NCBI GenBank assembly: GCA_001725505.1
Contig: MEGM01000009.1
Span: 1 to 39,892, forward strand
Direction of reading: 5' to 3'
Length of the DNA: 39,892 bases
Source: Rubrivivax sp. SCN 70-15
GTDB taxonomy: Bacteria > Pseudomonadota > Gammaproteobacteria > Burkholderiales > Burkholderiaceae_C
Each line of letters starts with the position of its first letter. Positions within the stretch are counted from its first letter, which is position 1. The notes below the pieces were generated by a model that saw nothing but the letters and a program-made list of their open reading frames with translations, was not told the origin of the DNA and made no database searches. Shown here in pieces: positions 24,241 to 31,499 of this stretch. The position numbers were made by a program, and so were the translations under genes.

Positions 24241-25563
24241 TCACAGCGTCCCGTAGCTATGGAGCCCGGACAGGAACATGTTCACGCCCAGAAATGCGAA
24301 GGTGGTCACCGCAAGGCCCACCAGGGCCCACCACGCCGAAACGTTGCCGCGCAGCCCCTTGATCAGGCGCATGTGCAGCCACGCCGCATAGTTCAGCCAG
24401 ACGATCAGCGCCCATGTCTCCTTCGGGTCCCAGCTCCAGTAGCCACCCCAGGCTTCAGCGGCCCACAAGGCACCCAATACCGTGGCCACCGTGAAGAAGG
24501 CAAACCCGACGGCAATGGCCTTGTACATGACGTCATCGAGCACCTCGAGGGCGGGAAGCCGCGAGGCGATGCGTTGCCGCGCCAGCAGGATGCAGGCGAT
24601 GATCAGGGAAGACACGCCGAAGTAGACCGTCCAGAAGGCCCCGCCGGTCTCCGCACCGCGCCGGAAGACGAGCGGCTCCAGGCAGAGCGCGGTGCCCAGC
24701 AGCCAGAGAGGGGCGAGCTTGTACCAGCGAGTCTCGCCGGCCTGCTGCTTGATCAGGTAGGCGAACGCCACCATCGCTGCCAGGGCGAAAGTGCCGTATC
24801 CGACAAAATTGGCCGGCACATGAACCTTCATCCACCAGCTTTGCAGCGCCGGCACCAAGGGCTGGATCTCGTGCTGCTCGCGCACGAGCGTGTACCACAG
24901 CAGGAATCCCACCGCCGCACTGACAATCAGCATCGCAAAACCGCCGAGCGCGCGGGTTTCGTACCGGTCCTCAAAATACAGGTAGAACGCCGCTGTCATC
25001 CAGCTGAACAGAACGAACACTTCGTAGAGGTTGCTCACCGGGATGTGGCCGATGTCCGGTCCCATCAGGTGGCTCTCGTACCAGCGCACCATCGTCCCGA
25101 TGAGGGCCATGGTCACGGCTGCCCAGGCGAGACCCGTCCCGAGCCGATCGAATCCGACGGCGCGCGCGGAGAGCATGCCGCCCCAGTAGAAAGCCGTGCT
25201 CATGAAGAAAAGCAGGCTCATCCACAGGATTGCTGATTGGCTCGAAAAGAAGTACTTGAGCCAGAAGACCGACTCGGCGCGCTGCAAGTCGCCCTGGTAG
25301 GCCACGGCTGCCAGCACCGAAATGATTGCGACGCCGGCGATGAGTGCGCGCAGCGGCCGCCAGAACCAGCCCAGCCAGATCAAAGCCGGCGCCGACAGCA
25401 AGAGGATCGCCTTTTCGTAAACGTCCATGTGGGCCGCATACACGGCAAGCGCATAGGCTCCTCCAGCGGCGACGAAGGCGGCGAACAGCCAATCGAGGGC
25501 GTTGCGACGCGCGAAGAAGCCCTCATTAAGGGTGAGGGTGTAGGTCTGGGTCGTACTGTTCAT
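24241..25563 (-). CDS. ccsB: Cytochrome c biogenesis protein CcsB/CcsA (System II haem handling)
   Basis: 440 residues with many membrane helices and the haem-handling WWD-type motif WGGYWSWDPKETWALIVWL (about residues 377-395). Flanking histidines in HVPANFVGYG and HMRLIKGL are the usual haem ligands. In System II this protein works with ResB to pass haem across the membrane to apocytochromes c. No ResB/Ccs1 partner is in the window, so it must use the chromosomal one if it functions. The start overlaps the preceding CDF stop as ATGA, so it is the third gene of the dsbA-CDF-ccsB unit. A stand-alone copy under a metal-type promoter is unusual. Confidence 0.92.
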   Translation of the reverse strand: MNSTTQTYTLTLNEGFFARRNALDWLFAAFVAAGGAYALAVYAAHMDVYEKAILLLSAPALIWLGWFWRPLRALIAGVAIISVLAAVAYQGDLQRAESVFWLKYFFSSQSAILWMSLLFFMSTAFYWGGMLSARAVGFDRLGTGLAWAAVTMALIGTMVRWYESHLMGPDIGHIPVSNLYEVFVLFSWMTAAFYLYFEDRYETRALGGFAMLIVSAAVGFLLWYTLVREQHEIQPLVPALQSWWMKVHVPANFVGYGTFALAAMVAFAYLIKQQAGETRWYKLAPLWLLGTALCLEPLVFRRGAETGGAFWTVYFGVSSLIIACILLARQRIASRLPALEVLDDVMYKAIAVGFAFFTVATVLGALWAAEAWGGYWSWDPKETWALIVWLNYAAWLHMRLIKGLRGNVSAWWALVGLAVTTFAFLGVNMFLSGLHSYGTL

Positions 25564-26216
25564 TCGGTGCTGCGCGTGTTTTGTTCAGAGGAGGGAGCAG
25601 TTGGCTTGCGTGAAGCCTTGCGGGCGTGCTCGAGGATTTCCCTGCCGCCGTTGGCCGCAAACAGGGCCGAAACGATGCCCAGGATGAGGTCCGGCACGTT
25701 CGATCCCAACCACAGAACGAGAATTCCGCTGGCAAGGATCGCCATGTTCACGATCGAGTCGTTGCTCGTGAAGATGGCGGACGCCTTGAAGTTGACGTCT
25801 TCGCCCTTGTGGCGCTTGAGCAAGCGCAGGCAGTACACGTTGATCGCCGCGTTCACCCCTGCCATCACCATCATGGCCGGCCCGATCGGTGCTTCCGAAC
25901 CCATGAACCTGCGCATCACCTCGCCGACCAACAGGATCGACAGGCCGATCAGCAGCCACCCGGACAACCGGGCCGCCGCCACCTTGGCGCGCACGCTGCG
26001 GCCGACCGCGTAGATGCCCACCGCATAGACCGACGCATCCGCCAGGTTGTCCAGCGCCGCGCCAATCAGCGCGGTCGAGGACGCCCACACACCCACGCCC
26101 ATTCCGAGCGCGCTTTGTGCCAGGTTGATCAGCAGCACGTACCACAGGATCCTGCGGTCCTGCGCGTTGCTGGACGCGAGGTCCATCGCGGCAAATTCGT
26201 CATCGTCGTCGTTCAC
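25560..26216 (-). CDS. Cation diffusion facilitator-like transporter without the usual histidines
   Basis: 218 residues, five or six membrane helices, no long cytoplasmic C-terminal domain. It aligns with the CDF fold, but the two metal-site motifs differ. Helix 2 has ALDNLADASVYA, where typical members have HxxxD. Helix 5 has FTSNDSIVN, where typical members also have HxxxD. The aspartates remain, the histidines do not. Such changes may shift the transported ion. The N-terminus is acidic (NDDDDEF). The GTG start overlaps the dsbA stop (TAGTG); an ATG at 26186 is the alternative. Lies between dsbA and ccsB in one coupled unit. Confidence 0.78.
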   Translation of the reverse strand: MNDDDDEFAAMDLASSNAQDRRILWYVLLINLAQSALGMGVGVWASSTALIGAALDNLADASVYAVGIYAVGRSVRAKVAAARLSGWLLIGLSILLVGEVMRRFMGSEAPIGPAMMVMAGVNAAINVYCLRLLKRHKGEDVNFKASAIFTSNDSIVNMAILASGILVLWLGSNVPDLILGIVSALFAANGGREILEHARKASRKPTAPSSEQNTRSTE

Positions 26217-26851
26217 TATCCGCCCTTGCGCGCCAGTTCCAGCAGGTACTCAGCCACGGAGAGAGACTTGGAATTCGATCCGGCCAGCGAGCCGGATGTG
26301 AGCCAGCGGCCATTCACACCGATCGACGGCGTGCCTTCGATGGCGTAGCCGGTCGCCAGCGCGGTAGCCTGCTTGACCTTCGCCACGATGCCGAAGGAGT
26401 CCAGCAATTGCAGGAACCGCACACGGTCCACGCCATTGGCCGCAACGAAGGCCCCGATTTGATCGGGCGTATCCAGCTTCTTGCGTTCCGCATGGATGGC
26501 CGCGAAGACTTTGGGGTGCAACTGCTCTACGAGGCCCATCGCCTCGATCGCAAAATACAGCTTCTGGTGGATCACGAGGTCCTCCCGAAAGGCCACCGGG
26601 ATGCGGCGGAACAGAACGTCGCGCGGCAGCTTTTTCTGCCACGCGTCGATCATGGGTTCGAAGGCGTTGCAGTGCCCGCAGCTGTAGGCGAAGAATTCCA
26701 GCACCTCCACCTTGCCCGCATCGCGCGTGGGTTGCCGAGACTGCAGGACCAGATAGCTACGGCCTTCCACGGGACGATCCTGCGCAAACGCAGGCATCTT
26801 CCATGCGACCAAGGGACCAAAAAGAGATGCGGTTAAAAGTCTTCGTTTCAT
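26216..26851 (-). CDS. dsbA: DsbA-type periplasmic thiol oxidoreductase
   Basis: 211 residues from the ATG at 26851. The first 23 residues (MKRRLLTASLFGPLVAW, then PAFA) are a signal peptide. The active site is YSCGHC (C58, C61), preceded by VEVLEFFA, and the cis-proline loop is EGTPSIGVNG, all as in DsbA of Burkholderiales. The track ORF starts 16 codons earlier, inside the -10 box of the MerR-type promoter, so that start is excluded. DsbA introduces disulfides into exported proteins; DsbB (34373-34978) could reoxidise it. First gene of the dsbA-CDF-ccsB unit. Confidence 0.9.
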   Translation of the reverse strand: MKRRLLTASLFGPLVAWKMPAFAQDRPVEGRSYLVLQSRQPTRDAGKVEVLEFFAYSCGHCNAFEPMIDAWQKKLPRDVLFRRIPVAFREDLVIHQKLYFAIEAMGLVEQLHPKVFAAIHAERKKLDTPDQIGAFVAANGVDRVRFLQLLDSFGIVAKVKQATALATGYAIEGTPSIGVNGRWLTSGSLAGSNSKSLSVAEYLLELARKGG

Positions 26852-26887
26852 GAGGATCTGGAGGATGCTGAAGGCATAGGGCCATCG

Positions 26888-26918
26888 ATTAGAAACCATG
26901 TAGTCGGTACAAGGTCAA
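26888..26918 (-). promoter_or_regulatory. MerR-type promoter of dsbA-CDF-ccsB
   Basis: On the minus strand: -35 TTGACC, 19-bp spacer TTGTACCGACTACATGGTT, -10 TCTAAT. The spacer is a near-palindrome (ACCTTGTA against TACATGGT). Its layout and sequence match the other cargo promoters. Confidence 0.82.
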
Positions 26919-27025
26919 GCGATGCGACTCGCTCGCTGCTCGACAATGGGGAGATTGGGTCGGCTGGAGCGGGCGCTGCCTAGAATGCCCCTCCAGAAGA
27001 ACTTCCACAACGGCGTTATCCGCAG

Positions 27026-28471
27026 ATGGCCCAACAACAATCTCTCGACGTACTCGTCATCGGCGCCGGCTCCGGCGGCTACATCGCATCGATCCGGGCC
27101 GGCCAGCTCGGCCTGAAGGTCGCATGCGTGGAGGCCAATCCCTACGCGGATCCGAAAGGAGAACCGCGCCCGGGCGGAACCTGCCTGAACGTCGGCTGCA
27201 TCCCCTCGAAGGCGCTGCTGTCGTCGAGCGAAGAATTCGAGAAGATCCAGAAGCACGCCAACGCGCACGGCATGCGCGTCGCGGGCGCCACGATGGACGT
27301 GCCGGCAATGATCGCGCGCAAGGACGCGATCGTCACCAAGATGGCGCAAGGCATCGAATACCTGTTCCGAAAGAACAAGGTTGCCTATCTGAAGGGCCGG
27401 GCGACGATCCTCGGGCGGGCAGAGGGCGGCTTCAGGGTGTCCATCTCCCGATCCGGCTCGATTGAAGAGGTGACCGCTCGCAACCTGGTGATCGCAACCG
27501 GGTCCCTCCCGCGCCAGTTGCCCGGCATAGAAGTGGACAACGTGGACGTTTGCGACAACGCGGGCGCGCTGGACCTGCGCTCGGTTCCGAGCCGCATGGC
27601 GATCATCGGGGCCGGCGTGATCGGGCTTGAATTGGGATCGGTCTGGCGCAGGCTGGGTGCGCAGGTCACTGTGGTCGAGGCGCTGCCGCAGTTGTTGCCC
27701 ATGTGCGATGCGGACGTGGCGCGCGAGATGCTCAAGTTGCTCATGGCGCAGGGCATGGATTTTCACTTTGGCGCGCGGGTGACGGGCCTCGAGCGGGCGA
27801 GCGACGGATCGCTGAGCCTCGCCTATGTGGAAGCACAAGGCACAGCCCATTCCGTGGCTTGTGACAAGCTGGTGGTCGCAGTGGGCCGAGTCCCAACGAC
27901 CTCAGGTCTCGGATTGGAGACTCTTGGCGTGAAGACAACCCAACGCGGCTTCGTGGACGTGGACGCGCAGTGCCGCACGTCGGTCGACGGCGTTTATGCG
28001 ATTGGCGACGTCGTGCGGGGGCCCATGCTGGCTCACAAGGCTGAAGACGAGGGTGTGATGGTGATGGAGTGCATCGCGGGGCAGGCGGGGCACGTCAACT
28101 ACGACGCCATCCCGTCGATCATCTACACCAGTCCCGAGGTGGCCTGGGTCGGTCGCACCGAGCAGGAATTGAAGGATGCCGGCATTGCTTACCGGACGGG
28201 CAAATTTCCGTTCACCGCCAACGGCCGCGCACTCGGAAACGGCGACACCTCCGGATTCGTGAAGGTCCTGGCCGACCAGAAGACGGATGCCGTGCTGGGC
28301 GTTCACATCATCAGCACGCATGCCTCAGAGATGATCGGGGAGGCGACGATGGCCATCGAGTTCAAGGCCTCGGCCGAGGACATCGGCCGAATATCGCACG
28401 CCCATCCGACGCTCTACGAGGCCATGCGCGAAGCTTCGCTGGCCATCGGCACCGGAGCGCTCAACCTGTGA
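27026..28471 (+). CDS. lpd: Dihydrolipoyl dehydrogenase-type flavoprotein
   Basis: 481 residues. FAD-binding VIGAGSGGYIASIRAGQLG (about 11-29), redox-active GGTCLNVGCIPSK (C53, C58), NAD-binding IIGAGVIGLELGSVWRRLG, second FAD motif VYAIGDVVRGPMLAHKAEDEG, and the C-terminal HAHPTLYEAM with the catalytic His-Glu pair. Full family length. It reoxidises lipoyl groups with NAD+ in 2-oxoacid dehydrogenase complexes. No partner E1/E2 genes are nearby, so here it may supply a metal-tolerant extra copy or serve another disulfide reduction. It is divergent from dsbA, with 174 bases between the two start codons. Confidence 0.93.
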   Translation: MAQQQSLDVLVIGAGSGGYIASIRAGQLGLKVACVEANPYADPKGEPRPGGTCLNVGCIPSKALLSSSEEFEKIQKHANAHGMRVAGATMDVPAMIARKDAIVTKMAQGIEYLFRKNKVAYLKGRATILGRAEGGFRVSISRSGSIEEVTARNLVIATGSLPRQLPGIEVDNVDVCDNAGALDLRSVPSRMAIIGAGVIGLELGSVWRRLGAQVTVVEALPQLLPMCDADVAREMLKLLMAQGMDFHFGARVTGLERASDGSLSLAYVEAQGTAHSVACDKLVVAVGRVPTTSGLGLETLGVKTTQRGFVDVDAQCRTSVDGVYAIGDVVRGPMLAHKAEDEGVMVMECIAGQAGHVNYDAIPSIIYTSPEVAWVGRTEQELKDAGIAYRTGKFPFTANGRALGNGDTSGFVKVLADQKTDAVLGVHIISTHASEMIGEATMAIEFKASAEDIGRISHAHPTLYEAMREASLAIGTGALNL

Positions 28472-28527
28472 AGTTCTCGGCCATGCGCAGCGCTCAAAGG
28501 CACCGCCGTCCTGGATCCCAGAGGCGA

Positions 28528-29346
28528 CTATTCCGGTTGCACAGGCAGCCCGCGCTTGTGGCGGCTGGCGAGGTAGAGCCGTTCAATGATGGACACCGTG
28601 CTTTCGGACACGGGCCGGCCTTCCAGGAATGCGTCAATCTCGGCGTAGCTGACGCCGAACGCCGACTCGTCGGGAAGCTGGGGACGCAGAGTCTCCAGAT
28701 CGGCGGTTGGAACTTTGCTGACGAGCTCGGCCGGTGCACCTAGGTGCGACGCGAGCTCGCGAACGCGCCCTTTCGTCAATCCCGAGAGTGGCGCCAGGTC
28801 ACACGCGCCGTCCCCGAACTTGGTGAAGAAACCCATGAGGGCTTCGGCCGCATGGTCGGTGCCGACGACCAGGCCGCGCCGTGCCCCCGCGACCGCGTAC
28901 TGCGCGATCATCCGTTGTCGCGCCTTGATGTTGCCGAGGACGAAATCTTCCTGCGAAGCATGCTCGAACGCGTGTCCCGACGCCTTCAGGCTCGCCAGCA
29001 TGGCATCGGTCGCCGGCTGGATGTTCACGGCAAGGACCTCGTCAGGCTCGATGAACGCCAAGGCCCGCTGCGCATCCTGCTCGTCGGCTTGCAATCCATA
29101 GGGCAGGCGCATCGCGACGAACCTGGCGGATGCTCCTTGGGAGCGAGCTTTTGCGACGGCGAGCTGGCATAGGCGGCCCGCCACCGTCGAATCGACTCCT
29201 CCGCTGATGCCGAGGACGAAGCAAGCCAGCTGGGACCGGATGAGGTACGTGAGAAGAAAGTCGATGCGGCGCTCGGCCTCCGCTTTGACGTCGAAATGGG
29301 ATCTCACGCCAAGTTCGCGTGCAATGGCGGTCCGGTCGAGTTGCAT
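28528..29346 (-). CDS. nadE: NAD+ synthetase (ammonia-dependent)
   Basis: 272 residues, the usual size of ammonia-dependent NadE. The ATP-pyrophosphatase loop LGISGGVDSTVAGRL (about 45-59), VVGTDHAAEALMGFFTKFGDG and the C-terminal DESAFGVSYAEIDAFLEG are typical. It converts deamido-NAD to NAD+ in the cytoplasm. The ATG at 29346 follows TCAGGAG, so I reject the longer track start. It converges on lpd. A spare NAD synthetase is an odd passenger for a metal island; with lpd and ferredoxin it points to redox cofactor supply. Confidence 0.92.
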   Translation of the reverse strand: MQLDRTAIARELGVRSHFDVKAEAERRIDFLLTYLIRSQLACFVLGISGGVDSTVAGRLCQLAVAKARSQGASARFVAMRLPYGLQADEQDAQRALAFIEPDEVLAVNIQPATDAMLASLKASGHAFEHASQEDFVLGNIKARQRMIAQYAVAGARRGLVVGTDHAAEALMGFFTKFGDGACDLAPLSGLTKGRVRELASHLGAPAELVSKVPTADLETLRPQLPDESAFGVSYAEIDAFLEGRPVSESTVSIIERLYLASRHKRGLPVQPE

Positions 29347-29524
29347 GGGTACTCCTGAGTGAAATTTGATGAAGAATCGCACTGGCGCTTCAACCGGGGC
29401 CAAAGCGGCTTAGCTTTCTGTTTTGGATTGATTGGGACTGTTGTCGTCGCGGCATTGGGGCCCAAAGTGACCCCCACGATAGCCGCCATCTTCATGGAAA
29501 TGCCGAGCCTGAGTTGAGCAGCGC

Positions 29525-29555
29525 TTGACATTGGAGTCGCTGCAGGGTTTCTAAT
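29525..29555 (+). promoter_or_regulatory. MerR-type promoter of DUF3703-tlpA-fdxA
   Basis: -35 TTGACA, 19-bp spacer TTGGAGTCGCTGCAGGGTT, -10 TCTAAT, 35 bases before the DUF3703 start. Same architecture as the ATPase and dsbA promoters, and the same -10 sequence as the dsbA promoter. The remaining bases back to nadE (29347-29524) show nothing further. Confidence 0.8.
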
Positions 29556-29589
29556 CTGTGATCGTACCCCGCACGAAAGAGGCAGAAGC

Positions 29590-29991
29590 ATGCATCAACA
29601 AGCAATCGTTCCTGACGACAGCGAAACGTACGCATACCTCATCCGCCAGTTCGGGCGCAGCACAGACCAAAGTCCCGAGCAGCGCTGGCCATGGCTGATG
29701 GCAGCACACATCATGGGACAGCAGCGCCTGGGCCTGCATCTGCACAGTCACCTGATGATGCTTCGACTCGCTGCGGCTGAACGTGACTGGCCGGAGGCTG
29801 CCGGCCAAGTGTTGCGGCTCCTGCTGGTGCCCCTGGGAAATGGGACGGGCAGGCTCCCATTGGGCAACGTCGGAAGGGCCACGGTCAGTGCCTTTGAGCC
29901 CATGCCAGTGGCTATGCCATTGCGCCGGCTCATTGAAGAAGCCCGCGAAGCGGTCGGGGTGCCATCGTCGCCCCCAAGACCGGCAGACTGA
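29590..29991 (+). CDS. DUF3703 protein
   Basis: 133 residues. The conserved features are an N-terminal helix bundle with WLMAAHIMGQQRLGLHLHSHLMMLRLA and the tail GRLPLGNVGRATVSAFEPMPV. This matches DUF3703, a small soluble family repeatedly found beside metal-resistance genes, function unknown. The histidines in HxHxH could bind metal, but this is speculation. No signal peptide. It is first in a unit with a TlpA protein (8-base gap) and ferredoxin. Confidence 0.8.
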   Translation: MHQQAIVPDDSETYAYLIRQFGRSTDQSPEQRWPWLMAAHIMGQQRLGLHLHSHLMMLRLAAAERDWPEAAGQVLRLLLVPLGNGTGRLPLGNVGRATVSAFEPMPVAMPLRRLIEEAREAVGVPSSPPRPAD

Positions 29992-29999
29992 GTTCAAAA

Positions 30000-30500
30000 A
30001 TGAAAATGAAAATATTCATCGCCACGATGGCCGCCTCTGCGGTACTGCTTGGCACCGCGCTGCTTTACAGCACAAGCTCCAGCAAGGCACCGGAAGCGAC
30101 GTTCGTTCTTCTCGATGGATCCTTGAGAACGGCCAATGACTTTCGCGGGAAGGTCACGTTGGTCAACTTCTGGGCCACGAGCTGCGCCACCTGCGTGGCA
30201 GAGATGCCGATGATTGTGCGGGCTCATGAGAAGTACCGTTCACGCGGCTACGAGACCCTTGCTGTCGCCATGAGCTACGACCCGCCGAGCTATGTCGTCA
30301 ATTTCGCCAGCACCCGCAAGCTGCCGTTCGCTGTTGCCCTGGACAACACCGGTGCTGCGGCAAAGGCCTGGGGGGACGTGAAGGTTACACCGACGACCTT
30401 CGTTGTGAACAAGCGCGGCAATATCGTCAAGCGGTACGTTGGCAAGCCGAACTTTGACGAACTTGACAAGCTGATCGAAGAATTGCTTGCCGAGACCTGA
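30000..30500 (+). CDS. TlpA/ResA-like periplasmic thiol-disulfide protein
   Basis: 166 residues. A signal anchor ([22 protein letters not shown]) precedes a thioredoxin fold with [10 protein letters not shown] (C62, C65) and cis-proline [12 protein letters not shown]. The middle residues of the active site (Ser/Ala-Thr rather than Cys-Pro-Pro-Cys) differ from the other TlpA here, which would alter its redox potential. Starts 8 bases after the DUF3703 stop, so they are co-transcribed. It is likely a membrane-tethered reductase facing the periplasm; its substrate is unknown, with cytochrome c or copper-site maturation the usual roles. Confidence 0.88.
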   Translation: MKMKIFIATMAASAVLLGTALLYSTSSSKAPEATFVLLDGSLRTANDFRGKVTLVNFWATSCATCVAEMPMIVRAHEKYRSRGYETLAVAMSYDPPSYVVNFASTRKLPFAVALDNTGAAAKAWGDVKVTPTTFVVNKRGNIVKRYVGKPNFDELDKLIEELLAET

Positions 30501-30559
30501 GCGCGGTCCGACCCCATGATTCGCACCGAGGGCGGTGCAAAGTCGTTCATCCTGATCCT

Positions 30560-30907
30560 ATGACGCACGTGGTCACTGAAAACTGCATCCGATGCAAATA
30601 CACGGACTGCGTGGACGTGTGTCCTGTAGATTGCTTCCGCGAAGGCCCCAACATGCTGGTCATCGCGCCGGACGAATGTATCGACTGCGGCGTCTGCATT
30701 CCGGAGTGTCCGGCAGATGCGATCTTCGGTGAGGACGATGTGCCGCCGGGGCAGCATGATTTCATAAAACTGAACGCCGAACTCGCTCAAGCGCCCGGTT
30801 GGCGCCCCATCGTTCGCACGGTCCTTCCATTGCCGGATGCCGATATTTGGAATGGCAAAGCCAACAAGAGGGAAATGCTGGAGCGAAAGTGGCCTGCCGG
30901 CGGCTGA
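30560..30907 (+). CDS. fdxA: Seven-iron ferredoxin (FdxA type)
   Basis: 115 residues with the two-cluster pattern of Fdx[18 protein letters not shown] (residues 9-25) and [16 protein letters not shown] (about 41-56), then a long C-terminal tail ([25 protein letters not shown]) as in the Azotobacter-type 7Fe ferredoxins. It carries low-potential electrons in the cytoplasm. Start ATG at 30560 has no strong ribosome-binding site. Third gene of the DUF3703 unit, 59 bases after tlpA. Confidence 0.93.
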   Translation: MTHVVTENCIRCKYTDCVDVCPVDCFREGPNMLVIAPDECIDCGVCIPECPADAIFGEDDVPPGQHDFIKLNAELAQAPGWRPIVRTVLPLPDADIWNGKANKREMLERKWPAGG

Positions 30908-31054
30908 CGGTGCTGCTGACATACGACGGCGGTACATCGCTTATCGCCACTGCCAGCCTCTCCAAACCGCAATGCCTACAATGGCGAGCTTCAAAAAGAG
31001 GAATTGCTCCGAGCCAGTCTTCGTTCTGGCATTCAAGAATACTTAAGGGCATCA

Positions 31055-31306
31055 ATGCAAACAACTGTGCCTACGGGTCAACGAGTCAAGGCGCTCGCAG
31101 CCCAAGCTACGGAGTTCAAGCAACATAGCGATAACTGCTCGGGACAGAGCGAAACCTGGAGCGAGCTAAATCTGGACAAGTTTGCTCAGATGGTTGTTGA
31201 AGAATGCGTCAGCGCAATTGAGCAGCACTGCTTAGGAGTTGATCAGAATTCGATCAACGTCAATTCGTTAAAGATCGCCTTACGTGCTCATTTTGGAGCT
31301 CAATAG
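31055..31306 (+). CDS. Small hypothetical protein, AT-richer than its neighbours
   Basis: 83 residues from the ATG at 31055 (AAGGGCATCA upstream). The core LNLDKFAQMVVEECVSAIEQHC, then NSLKIALRAHFG, is helical and resembles small proteins of unknown function common in phages and mobile elements. No membrane segment or signal peptide. Base composition is visibly lower in GC than the flanking genes, suggesting separate acquisition. It could be the last cistron after fdxA or its own unit; the stretches 30908-31054 and 31307-31499 hold nothing else I can recognise. Confidence 0.5.
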   Translation: MQTTVPTGQRVKALAAQATEFKQHSDNCSGQSETWSELNLDKFAQMVVEECVSAIEQHCLGVDQNSINVNSLKIALRAHFGAQ

Positions 31307-31499
31307 CCATAGTCTGTGGCGACGAAGTTGGCGACCTGCGAACGTGACACCCGAAGAAGGTGACCTTTCGCCGGCGCAAAAGTCCCATGGCTCGTCTTCT
31401 TTGCTTTGAGTGCTGGCAAGCATGCTTCACAAAACTCTGCATGCCACTTGCATCCGCCAAAGGCCCATGTCGATATTGGCCGCGTTCGCGAGCGGGATG

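Noticed and set aside
31307-31499. Short plus-strand ORFs between the small hypothetical gene and dsbD
   Set aside because: No start signal and no recognisable content; they run into the dsbD 3' end on the opposite strand.
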